64,000 nucleotides of DNA from JAIQET01 sp035542575 (GTDB lineage Bacteria; Acidobacteriota; Terriglobia; Terriglobales; Acidobacteriaceae): assembly GCA_035542575.1 (NCBI GenBank), contig DATKLE010000100.1:62001-126000 (forward strand), given 5' to 3'. A program made the position numbers and the translations under genes. The notes under the pieces are model-generated. The model was not told the origin of the DNA and made no database searches. It worked only from the letters and a program-made list of their open reading frames with translations. Each line of letters begins with the position of its first letter. Position 1 is the stretch's first letter. Below are positions 50,391 to 58,374 of the stretch, in pieces.

Positions 50391-52724
50391 CTAGGTCGGC
50401 ACTTTCAGAATCAGGTAGCCGCCCACCATGGCGAAAATTAAGTCAGGCGACCACGCCGCCAGGATCGGCGGCAACTGGCTGACGTTGCCCATGGCTTCGA
50501 ACAGGCCTGACACCGTCCAGTAAACCACGGCAACCCCCACTGCCACCGCCACACCCGCGATGGCACCGCGTTTCCCCGCCGAGAGGGCAAAGGGAATGGC
50601 CAGCACCGCCATGACCAGGGTAATGGTGGGAAAGGCAAACTTCTTCTGCAATTGCACCCGCAAGCGCACCACGTCAAACCCACTCTGCTGCAGGTCATGA
50701 ATGTAGCGCCGCAACTCGTGGTAACTCATCTCTGAGGACTGCTTCACTTCTTTCTTGAAGTAGGTGGGCGGCTCGTTGAGTGCCGCGAAGGTTGAGACAT
50801 CGAAGGTGCGGTAGTTCTCGATGGCGGGACCGCGAAAAACCCGCTCCCAGCCCTGCTCGCAAACCCAGCGTTCCAGCGCCTCCGCCCAATGGGCACGCTC
50901 GGCGTAGATCCGGTGAGTCAGTTGAAACGTTTTGGGGTCAAACTGAAACACCGCGAGATTGCCGAACTGGGCGCGATCGGAGTCGAACAACTGATAGTAG
51001 TAAATCGTGGAATGCTGCCCGAAAATCCACTTGCGATCGGGGTTGAGATAAGTTTGCGGGGGTTTGCCTTTGATCAGGTTGCGCAGCGCGTCCTGGCGCT
51101 TGTTGGCGCGGGGCAGATAAAGCTGGTCGAAAAAGAACAGGCCGGTCGCCAGCAGCGCCGAGGCCAGCAAAACCGGCACCACAATGCGATAAATGCTGAT
51201 GCCGGTGGCCTTGACCGCGGTGATTTCGTTGGAACGCTGCATCAGGCCAAAGGTGATCAGCACCGCCAGAAGGATGCTGAGCGGGGTGATGTTGTAGAGG
51301 AAATAGGGCGCTACGTTGAGCAGGTATTCGCCCACCACCAGCGGGGATATCTGATTGCGCAGGATGTCTCCCAGAAGCTCGAACAGGGTGAACACCAGCA
51401 ATAGCATGACGAACGAGGCCAGGATCATGGCCAGGTACACCAGAAAGTCGCGCAAGACGTAGTCATCCAGAATCATGGGAAAGCGGGCGCTGAACACCCG
51501 CAGCCGGCCGGCCGCCCGCGCGAAGGCGTCCTCTTGCGAACTGCGCCGCAACCCGATTCCGCGGCCCCGCTTGAAGCCTTCCTTGAACGGGTGCCACAGA
51601 CTGCGCATGGATCCGATCTCAAACGGCCTGCGTTCCACCCGCCAAAGCAGGAAAGCCCCGCCCAGGAAGAACACGGCATTGGCCAGCCAGACGCCCACGG
51701 CGGGTGAAACTTTCCCCTGACGCGCCAGTGAAACGCCCACCAGCGAAGCCGTGTAATAGGCAAACACCAGCAGGATGGTGAGCACGAATCCGGTGGATTT
51801 CCCCCCCTTCTTCGAGGACAGCCCGAGGGGGATGCCCACCAGCGCCAGCACCAGGCAGGCAGTGGGCAAGGCAAACCGGCGATGGAACTCGATGTAATAC
51901 CAGCGGGCGGTCACCCGCTTCATCTTCTTGGCGTCCTGCAGCAGCTGCCTTGTTCCCAGTTCTGCCAACGGCGCCGGTTCCTGGTCCTGCTTGTTTTCGG
52001 CCTGCGGTACCTGGATGGGTATATCGGTCTGCTCAAACGTGGAGATTTGGTACCGGTCCGGGAGCTTGGGATCGGTCTCGTGCGTAGACCCGTTGGTCAG
52101 GTGCAGGTGCAAGGTGTCCGGTCCCTCGCTGACCAGGATGCCTTCCTGGGCCAGCGTGATTCGGGGTGCGGAGGGCGTGCTGATATCGGCCAGGAATACA
52201 CCCTTCCAGATGGCCGCGCCTTCGGCGCTCTTTACGTCCTGCACGTAGAGGACGAGCTGGGGGAAGCCTTCGTAGAACACGCGTGGCTGGACTTCAAACG
52301 AGGCTTGCGAGCTTTTCAGCCGGTCCTGCAGCCGCCCCAATGCCGCCTCGGACTGCGGTGCTACATAAACGCCGTTCACCAGAGCCAGAATCCACGCGAC
52401 CGCGACAAAAATCAGGATGATGCGGAGAAAGGTCCATACCCCGATGCCGCTCGCCCGCATGGCCGTGATCTCGCTATCGGCGGCCAGGCGGCTGAGGCCG
52501 ATCAGAATCCCGACCAGCACGCCGGCTGGAATGGTGAAGGTCAGTGCCACCGGCAAGGTAAAAAAGAAGATCTCAGCGACGCTGGGCAGAGGCGCGCTGT
52601 TGCGGACCACCAGTTCGAGAATTCGCCCCAGATCGCGGGTGAACAGTACGAAGGTAAACACTGCGGCCCCGATCAGGGCATGCGACGTGACTTCGCGCAG
52701 TATGTAGCGGGTGAGAATCCGCAT
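50391..52724 (-). CDS. LptF-LptG fusion, lipopolysaccharide export permease
   Basis: 777 residues, twice the usual 350-400. Two YjgP/YjgQ permeases are joined head to tail. The first starts 'MRILTRYILREVTSHALIGA'; the second starts at Met417 ('MILDDYVLRDFLVYLAMILA'). Each half has three N-terminal and three C-terminal membrane segments around a periplasmic jellyroll. 'LAADSEITAMRASGIG' and 'RSNEITAVKATGIS' are the matching coupling loops. With LptB (not in the window) it would extract LPS from the inner membrane. A fusion fixes the stoichiometry of the normally separate F and G. Confidence 0.93.
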   Translation of the reverse strand: MRILTRYILREVTSHALIGAAVFTFVLFTRDLGRILELVVRNSAPLPSVAEIFFFTLPVALTFTIPAGVLVGILIGLSRLAADSEITAMRASGIGVWTFLRIILIFVAVAWILALVNGVYVAPQSEAALGRLQDRLKSSQASFEVQPRVFYEGFPQLVLYVQDVKSAEGAAIWKGVFLADISTPSAPRITLAQEGILVSEGPDTLHLHLTNGSTHETDPKLPDRYQISTFEQTDIPIQVPQAENKQDQEPAPLAELGTRQLLQDAKKMKRVTARWYYIEFHRRFALPTACLVLALVGIPLGLSSKKGGKSTGFVLTILLVFAYYTASLVGVSLARQGKVSPAVGVWLANAVFFLGGAFLLWRVERRPFEIGSMRSLWHPFKEGFKRGRGIGLRRSSQEDAFARAAGRLRVFSARFPMILDDYVLRDFLVYLAMILASFVMLLLVFTLFELLGDILRNQISPLVVGEYLLNVAPYFLYNITPLSILLAVLITFGLMQRSNEITAVKATGISIYRIVVPVLLASALLATGLFFFDQLYLPRANKRQDALRNLIKGKPPQTYLNPDRKWIFGQHSTIYYYQLFDSDRAQFGNLAVFQFDPKTFQLTHRIYAERAHWAEALERWVCEQGWERVFRGPAIENYRTFDVSTFAALNEPPTYFKKEVKQSSEMSYHELRRYIHDLQQSGFDVVRLRVQLQKKFAFPTITLVMAVLAIPFALSAGKRGAIAGVAVAVGVAVVYWTVSGLFEAMGNVSQLPPILAAWSPDLIFAMVGGYLILKVPT

Positions 52725-53000
52725 GGGCGACGACTATAACGGGAGTCTAGCACGGGATCAGTGCGGCGGTGCGGTTGGTCGCCGGGATACCTGCGCGTTG
52801 CGCCGTCCTTCTGACCTTATCCGAAGCGGCCTGGGCGTGGAAACTGGCGAGCATCAAGCGTGCGTCCAGTTTGCGGGTTGTGCTTTGCGCCTCACTTCCG
52901 ACGCCTGGTTCCAACTTGGGAAGTACAAGCGTCACAGAAAAAGGGTGCCCAACTACAGTAGATTTACAAAGGGGTGCTCTTCTCCCCCAGGGAGGTTCTC

Positions 53001-53426
53001 ATGAGCACCGGAACGATCCTTTCCTTTACACCGGAAGCGAGTCAGAGCGCGGCGGCCACCGAACGGTATCAAAGTGCCTATCATGTGGCCCAAGCAACGG
53101 CTGATTTCGCTGAAACGGTCAGGCTGGGCGGCATCTTCTTGGGCGGTGTATGCGTGGTCGCAGCGACTGTTGCGTACCAGATGACTCGGGCGGGGCATCT
53201 TGGTTTTCCCACCGCTTCGTTGTGCCTGACGGCCGGCGCGATCTTGGCCGTATCGATTACGCGCGTGTGGGAGAAGTTCTTTGAGGCGCAGGGACATTTG
53301 CTGGAAATGAACATTGACGCAGCGGTCAACTCGTCGCCTTTCCTCTCGCTTGCACAACGAGCCGAAGCTATTTCTCTGCCGAGACAAGCAGCGAACGTGG
53401 CCGACATCCAGGCGAAGCTGGCGTGA
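53001..53426 (+). CDS. Small membrane protein, unknown function
   Basis: 141 residues. ATG 53001 has GGGAGG seven bases upstream, which selects it over the longer frame. Two adjacent membrane segments lie at about 50-70 and 75-95 ('GIFLGGVCVVAATVAYQ', 'ASLCLTAGAILAVSITRVW'). Amphipathic helices flank them. No domain is recognised. The gene is divergent from lptFG and convergent with aguA. Confidence 0.75.
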   Translation: MSTGTILSFTPEASQSAAATERYQSAYHVAQATADFAETVRLGGIFLGGVCVVAATVAYQMTRAGHLGFPTASLCLTAGAILAVSITRVWEKFFEAQGHLLEMNIDAAVNSSPFLSLAQRAEAISLPRQAANVADIQAKLA

Positions 53427-53519
53427 TACTTCTCCGGGTGCTGGGGAATCGAGTGTGCCGTTGCCGGGTCGGAGCAGCTGCGGACTTGCGGCCGGGTGCA
53501 ATTGGCAATTGCCGCAGGC

Positions 53520-54659
53520 TCAATGATCCCGCACGGCCGGCTGCTGCTGCGTCATGCAGTGCATGGCGCCGAAGCCCCAAATCAGGTCGCCGGAATAGAT
53601 GCCGATCACATCGCGGTCGGGAAACAAGTCTGCCAGAATATCCAGCGCGAAGCGATCGTTGGGATCATTGAAGACAGGTACCAGCACCACGCTATTGGCA
53701 ATGTAGAAATTGCCGTAGCTGGCGGGCAGGCGCCGGCCTTCAAAAATTACCGGAGACGGCATGGGCAACTCGATGATGGCCAGCGGCTTGCCGTCCTGAT
53801 CGGTAGCGGTGCGCAGGCGGCGGATGTTCTCCCGCAAGGGCTCGTAGTTGGGATCATTGGGATCGGACTCAACGACGGTCACCACCGTGTCGGGAGCGAC
53901 GAAGCGCGTGAGGTCATCCACGTGGCCGTGGGTATCATCGCCCACGATGCCTGCGCCCAGCCAGACCACACTCCTGATCCCCAGATAGTCGGCGAAGATC
54001 TTCTCGTAATCGGCGCGCGACATGCCGGGATTGCGCTGTTGCACCTTGCTGAGCAGGCATTCTTCGGTGGTCAACAGAGTGCCACGGCCATTGACGTCAA
54101 TGGAGCCTCCTTCCAACACCACGCGGCTCTTGCCGAAGGTGGGCCGCAGTTCACGAGCGTTCGCAACCTTGGCCATGTGGCTGCCGATCTTTTCGTCTTG
54201 CTGCCAGTTGCAATACTTGGCCCAGGCGTTGAAGCGCCATTTGACGGCGATAAGGTCCGCGCTGGACGCAAGGTCCCTCGACTTCGCTCGGGATGACAGA
54301 GTCTCGGAGTTACCGCTCACGACGAAGGTGCAGCCCGAGTCGCGCATCCAGACCCGGTTGGTGGGCCAGCGGTGGAAGTGGACGTTGTCGCTCAAGGCAT
54401 GGGCGCGATCAAGGACCTCGCGGGCGCGCTTTTCCGACAGCGCATCGTTGACGAGCAACTCTACCCGTTCGCAGCGCGCTAGATTGCGGACAGTCTCGGC
54501 GTAGACCCAGGGGATGGGCTCGAACTTTCCCGGCCAGTCGTCGCGGTAATGCGGCCAGGCGAGCCAGGTGGCGGCATGGGGTTCCCATTCCGCGGGCATG
54601 CGGCAGGATGCGGCAAAACTTAAAGTATCAGTTGAGCTTCGAGATGGGTGCGCAGCCAT
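53520..54659 (-). CDS. aguA: Agmatine deiminase
   Basis: 379 residues. Family motifs are 'MPAEWEPHAATWLAWPHY', 'NRVWMRDSGCTFVV', 'WRFNAWAKY', 'EGGSIDVNGRGTLLTTEECL', 'GDDTHGHVDDLTRFVAPDTV' and the catalytic Cys in 'GAMHCMTQQ' near the C-terminus. It hydrolyses agmatine to N-carbamoylputrescine and ammonia. An insert at about residues 115-135 ('SETLSSRAKSRDLASSADL') comes from a dispersed DNA repeat inside the gene. It lies 15 bp downstream of aguB, which encodes the next enzyme. Confidence 0.95.
   Translation of the reverse strand: MAAHPSRSSTDTLSFAASCRMPAEWEPHAATWLAWPHYRDDWPGKFEPIPWVYAETVRNLARCERVELLVNDALSEKRAREVLDRAHALSDNVHFHRWPTNRVWMRDSGCTFVVSGNSETLSSRAKSRDLASSADLIAVKWRFNAWAKYCNWQQDEKIGSHMAKVANARELRPTFGKSRVVLEGGSIDVNGRGTLLTTEECLLSKVQQRNPGMSRADYEKIFADYLGIRSVVWLGAGIVGDDTHGHVDDLTRFVAPDTVVTVVESDPNDPNYEPLRENIRRLRTATDQDGKPLAIIELPMPSPVIFEGRRLPASYGNFYIANSVVLVPVFNDPNDRFALDILADLFPDRDVIGIYSGDLIWGFGAMHCMTQQQPAVRDH
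54271..54298. repeat. Dispersed repeat copy inside aguA
   Basis: The complement reads TGTCATCCCGAGCGAAGTCG then AGGGACCT, matching the intergenic element at 6105 (TGTCATTCCGAGCGCAGCGA). Its translation 'SSRAKSRDL' replaces what should be a short loop before 'WRFNAW' in the agmatine deiminase. The frame is preserved. Confidence 0.75.
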
Positions 54660-54674
54660 GAACAGGTGCGTTCT

Positions 54675-55586
54675 TCAATCAAGCAACCGACTTGTAATCG
54701 GCGCGTAGCTGTCAATGCGGCGGTCGCGCAGGAAGGGCCAGTTGCGGCGAATGTCCTCGAGCGCCTTCAGATCCACCTCGCCGACCAGGATCTCCTCTTT
54801 GTCGTGTGCCGCCTCGGCGATCACTCGCCCGAATGGATCACACAGGAACGAGCCGCCCCAGAACTCCAGCCCGGGGCCGGAAGCCTTGTTGCCACGAACG
54901 TCTCCGGTTTCAAATCCCACGCGGTTCACGACTGCGACGTAAACGCCGTTGGCGATGGCATGGGCGCGTTGGATGGTCCTCCAGGCGTCGTGTTGAGCCT
55001 GGCCAAATTCCGCCTTCTCGGCGGGATGCCAGCCGATGGCGGTGGGATAGAAAAGCACGTGCGCCCCCTGCAGCGCGGTCAAACGCGCGCCTTCCGGATA
55101 CCACTGGTCCCAGCACACCAGCGTGCCGACCCGCCCCACACCGGTATCGAAGGCGCGGAAGCCGAGGTCTCCGGGGGTGAAGTAGTACTTCTCGTAGTAG
55201 AGCGGATCGTCGGGGATATGCATCTTGCGGTACAGCCCGCGCAAGCTGCCGTCCGCGTCGAAAATGGCAGCCGTGTTGTGATATACGCCCGCACTCCGCT
55301 TCTCAAACAGCGAGGCAATCAGCACGATGCGGAGATGTTTTGCCACTTCCGAGAGCCGCGCCGTGGTGGGGCCAGGAATCGGCTCCGCCAGATCGAACAA
55401 CCCGGCCTCTTCCCGTTGGCAGAAATACTGGGTCTGAAACAGTTCCGGCAGGCAAACAACCTGGGCGCCGCGTGCTGCAGCCTGCTGCACGCGCTCAATG
55501 GCGCGTTCCAGATTTTTCTCGGGATCCGGCGTCATGGACATCTGCACCAGTCCGGCGCGGAATTTGTCAGGCGGCAACGGAATCAC
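54675..55586 (-). CDS. aguB: N-carbamoylputrescine amidohydrolase
   Basis: 303 residues of the nitrilase superfamily with the Glu-Lys-Cys triad: Glu48 ('CLPELFQTQYF'), Lys121 ('YRKMHIPDDP') and Cys158 ('TLVCWDQWYPEGARL'). 'LEFWGGSFLCDPFGRVI' is typical of AguB. It hydrolyses N-carbamoylputrescine to putrescine, CO2 and ammonia. It is first in a two-gene unit with aguA. ATG 55586 is the only sensible start. Confidence 0.95.
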   Translation of the reverse strand: MIPLPPDKFRAGLVQMSMTPDPEKNLERAIERVQQAAARGAQVVCLPELFQTQYFCQREEAGLFDLAEPIPGPTTARLSEVAKHLRIVLIASLFEKRSAGVYHNTAAIFDADGSLRGLYRKMHIPDDPLYYEKYYFTPGDLGFRAFDTGVGRVGTLVCWDQWYPEGARLTALQGAHVLFYPTAIGWHPAEKAEFGQAQHDAWRTIQRAHAIANGVYVAVVNRVGFETGDVRGNKASGPGLEFWGGSFLCDPFGRVIAEAAHDKEEILVGEVDLKALEDIRRNWPFLRDRRIDSYAPITSRLLD

Positions 55587-55641
55587 TCCTGCGGCGATAT
55601 CGCGCCATAGAATAACAGAGAGCCCGCAAGAGAAGTCAGTG

Positions 55642-55706
55642 GGCAGGAGTCAGCACGGCCCGGCAATCTGTTGAGATTTCCTGACGCCTCACTACTGACT
55701 CCTGCC
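55642..55706. repeat. 12-bp-arm inverted repeat 'ggcaggagtcag'
   Basis: GGCAGGAGTCAG (55642-55653) and its exact complement CTGACTCCTGCC (55695-55706) lie in the divergent gap between aguB and the deoxyhypusine-synthase-like gene. The long loop and extra degenerate copies suggest a dispersed repeat rather than an operator. Confidence 0.6.
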
Positions 55707-55761
55707 TCCTGTTCTAGTACAGTATTGCTTCGCGGTAACCACGGCATGGGGAGGTGCAGGA

Positions 55762-56898
55762 GTGAAGAACAACCATCACGAGAAGCACACCAATCATGAC
55801 GGCTCGGGGATCGAGCGCAAGCTGCACGATCCCATCGAAGACCGCTTGGTCCCGTTGGAACCGCTCGACCTGAGGCGGGTGCACTCGGTGGATGACCTGG
55901 TGCGCGCCATGGCCAAGACCGCCTTTACCGGCCGTCAGCTCGGCGAGGCCGCGGACGTACTGGAAGCCATGGCCCGTGACAAAGATTGCTTCGTGGTCAT
56001 GACTCTGGCGGGTGCCATGACGGTGGCCAAACAAGGCCTGGTCATCACCGAACTGATCGATCGTGGCATCGTGAACGCCATTGTCTCCACCGGCGCGCTG
56101 ATGGCGCACGGTCTGGTGGAGGCCACGGGGCGCGCCCACTTCCGCTACAACCCGGATGTACCCGACGAGCAACTCTACGAGCAGGGTTACAACCGCGTTT
56201 ACGACACGCTGGAACCGGAGCAGAATCTCGATCAGGTCGAAGAAGTCATATCCCAGATTTTGGACGCATGGGACCACAACGAGGTGCTGTGTTCCTACAA
56301 GTTGAACCATGCGATCGGGGCACACCTGGGGAAACACGCGCAAGGCCAGCGCGGCATTCTCAAGTCGGCCTACGAGAAAGGCGTTCCGGTATTCGTGCCC
56401 GCCTTCACCGATTCGGAACTGGGCCTGGATCTGGCGTTGAACAACCGGGTACGCGAGTCCACTGGCCGCCACAAGCTGCGGTTTGATCCCTTTGAAGACC
56501 TGGAGCACTTTGCGGCGACCCTGCTGCGGCAGACCCGGCTGGGCATTCTGACCATCGGGGGAGGCGTGCCGCGCAACTGGTCGCAGCAATTTGGCCCGTT
56601 CGTCGAGTTGCGGCACCGGCGCATGGGAGAAAATGTTCCCCTGAAGCGATACCACTACGGGTTGAGGATTTGTCCGGAACCGGTGTACTGGGGTGGATTG
56701 TCGGGCAGCCCTTACAGCGAGGCGGTCTCGTGGGGCAAGTTCGTGCCTCCGGCCGAGGGCGGGCAGTTTGGCGAGGTCTTCGTGGACGCCACCGTAGGCC
56801 TGCCCCTGATCGCGGCCGCGGTGCTTGAGCGGTTGGACAAGGACAAGTCAAACCACGTCACCAAGGCGAAGCGCGAGAAGGTTGGGGCTCGAAAGTAG
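55762..56898 (+). CDS. Deoxyhypusine synthase-like (polyamine-modifying) enzyme
   Basis: 378 residues. NAD-binding and active-site stretches of the family are present: 'VVMTLAGAMTVAKQGL', 'NAIVSTGALMAHGLVEATGR', 'VPVFVPAFTDSELGLDLAL', 'ILTIGGGVPRNW' and 'SEAVSWGKF' with the catalytic Lys at about 326. Bacteria lack eIF5A, so such homologues are thought to use free polyamines, for example making homospermidine from putrescine. It is flanked by aguBA and an arginine decarboxylase, which fits. GTG 55762 has GGGGAGG seven bases upstream. Confidence 0.9.
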   Translation: MKNNHHEKHTNHDGSGIERKLHDPIEDRLVPLEPLDLRRVHSVDDLVRAMAKTAFTGRQLGEAADVLEAMARDKDCFVVMTLAGAMTVAKQGLVITELIDRGIVNAIVSTGALMAHGLVEATGRAHFRYNPDVPDEQLYEQGYNRVYDTLEPEQNLDQVEEVISQILDAWDHNEVLCSYKLNHAIGAHLGKHAQGQRGILKSAYEKGVPVFVPAFTDSELGLDLALNNRVRESTGRHKLRFDPFEDLEHFAATLLRQTRLGILTIGGGVPRNWSQQFGPFVELRHRRMGENVPLKRYHYGLRICPEPVYWGGLSGSPYSEAVSWGKFVPPAEGGQFGEVFVDATVGLPLIAAAVLERLDKDKSNHVTKAKREKVGARK

Positions 56899-56927
56899 GG
56901 CTAGTAGGAACCTTAGTGACTCACACG

Positions 56928-56975
56928 GCGGGGGCGGGACGCCCCCGCAACAGCCGGCGGGACGCCGGCGCTACC
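56928..56975. repeat. Two tandem GC hairpins of a dispersed repeat
   Basis: GCGGGGGC/GCCCCCGC, then GCCGGC/GCCGGC, each around a central GGGAC loop. The second is followed by GCTACC, and a 21/22 copy is at 43368-43389. It lies in the convergent gap before the arginine decarboxylase and could also end transcription. Confidence 0.75.
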
Positions 56976-56979
56976 GTTT

Positions 56980-57525
56980 CTAATCGAAGATGAAAATGGC
57001 GGAGGCGATGACGGTGGTCCACAGTCCCCGCTTGTCGCCTACGGCGGATTGGGTGACGTTGGCCGTGCGCACGATCTTGTTGGAAATCCGGTAGATCTCT
57101 TTCTTCTCGTCCCACGACCGGTCGGGATCGAATTCCACATTCAGCGTAGTCGCCAGCATTTCGGCGGCGAGTTCCTCGGCATAGTCCCCGGCGGCGTCTT
57201 CGGTCTCGCCGAACGAATGATGCTCGCTGAGATAGCCGTAGGTGTTGCGGTCCGCGGGAATGGCAACTCCGATGCTGGCGGCAAGCAGGCGGTGGGGTTC
57301 ATGGGTGGAATTCTCAGCCACCACCGCAAAAACCACCTCGCCGGGGTTCAGATATTTCAGTCCCTGGGAGCGCGGAATCAGCTTGCACTGGGGCGGAAAG
57401 ATGGAGGAGACGCGAACCAGATTTTGCGCTGCGATGCCGGCGTCGCGCAAGGCGAGCTCGAAAGAAGTAAGACGTTCGCGATGTTTGCCGACCCCCTTGG
57501 TAAAGAAAATCCGCTTGGGGACCAT
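56980..57525 (-). CDS. Pyruvoyl-dependent arginine decarboxylase
   Basis: 181 residues from 'MVPKRIFFTKGVGKHRERLT'. The serine self-cleavage site is 'LVRVSSIFPPQCK', where Ser-Ser splits to give the pyruvoyl group. 'YGYLSEHHSFGETEDAAGDY' and 'DEKKEIYRISNKIVRTANVT' complete the PvlArgDC family pattern. It decarboxylates arginine to agmatine, the substrate of AguA encoded 2.3 kb away. The frame extends to 57603, but 57525 matches typical family starts. It converges on the deoxyhypusine-synthase-like gene. Confidence 0.93.
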   Translation of the reverse strand: MVPKRIFFTKGVGKHRERLTSFELALRDAGIAAQNLVRVSSIFPPQCKLIPRSQGLKYLNPGEVVFAVVAENSTHEPHRLLAASIGVAIPADRNTYGYLSEHHSFGETEDAAGDYAEELAAEMLATTLNVEFDPDRSWDEKKEIYRISNKIVRTANVTQSAVGDKRGLWTTVIASAIFIFD

Positions 57526-57707
57526 GTCCTTGCCCAATTCGTTTTTCCTCCGCTGACGCGATGACGTGAGGGACAAATCTAACATAGGGAGTCGTGACAG
57601 CAATATGAAAATTGGGGTGCAGGCAAAGAAAAGGGAGGCCCGAAGTGGGTTCCTGCTTTCGGTTGCCCAGGATGGGCCAAGAGGAGGGGCCCGCCGAGGG
57701 CAGCAAC

Positions 57708-58064
57708 CTACTTAGCAGAGGCGACTGAGCTGACTGTGATGGTGGTGCCGTCGGCCACGCCCATCACAGTGGCCTGCTGGCCCGCCAGCTTATCGAGTTC
57801 GGCGAGCGCAGCCCTGTCGTTGGCATCCAGCGTATACACCTTATCGCCGACGACCAGGGCGTATTTTGATCCCCGTTGGACACAAGCCCGGGTACAAGCG
57901 GCGGCATCACCGGGCATCATCGTGTGATTGGCGCCGCAGGCAGCATCACTGACCTGACCCGAGAAGGTCTGGTTCTTGCCGCCTGCCACTGCGGAGGAAA
58001 CCGTCAAGCCGGCGCCCAACACCAGCGTCGCCAGCCAGGTACCCGCCGGTAAAGCGAATCTCAT
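57708..58064 (-). CDS. Small secreted protein of unknown function
   Basis: 118 residues from 'MRFALPAGTWLATLVLGAGL', a signal peptide ending near 'SAVAGG'. 'FSGQVSDAACGANHTMM' and 'CTRACVQRGSKYALVVGDKV' give three or four Cys likely to bridge in the periplasm. Similar small proteins are common in Acidobacteriota. AAGGAG lies seven bases before ATG 58064, which excludes the longer frame to 58085. Confidence 0.8.
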   Translation of the reverse strand: MRFALPAGTWLATLVLGAGLTVSSAVAGGKNQTFSGQVSDAACGANHTMMPGDAAACTRACVQRGSKYALVVGDKVYTLDANDRAALAELDKLAGQQATVMGVADGTTITVSSVASAK

Positions 58065-58189
58065 CCATCGTCTCCTTGGAATCAAATACTACCATTCTTC
58101 ATTGGATGCGGCGTGCAGCTGACCTCGACTAGTAGATCCCGCCAATATTGTGGATTTGGGTAGTGATGCAGTTTGCGTTCGTCCGATGG

Positions 58190-58305
58190 CCTGCTTTGCG
58201 GCCTTTGCGAATCCTTCGCGTGCTCTGCGGTTTAAGGACTTCTTACCGCAAAGCTCGCAAAGGAAAACCGCAGAGTTCGCAAAGCGAGAGGTGGCCGAGA
58301 TTCTC
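58190..58305. repeat. 'ctttgcgaa / ttcgcaaag' repeat cluster
   Basis: 'ggcctttgcgaatccttcgc' on the left and 'cgcaaagctcgcaaagg' plus 'gagttcgcaaagcgag' on the right form an imperfect inverted repeat. It fills the gap upstream of the secreted protein and is related to 34136-34187. No gene is present. Confidence 0.65.
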
Positions 58306-58374
58306 AAGACTACACCGCTACCTAAATCATCAGATTCTCATCGTCGTGAGGCAGCCCGCCGCTCTGCTGGCGGC

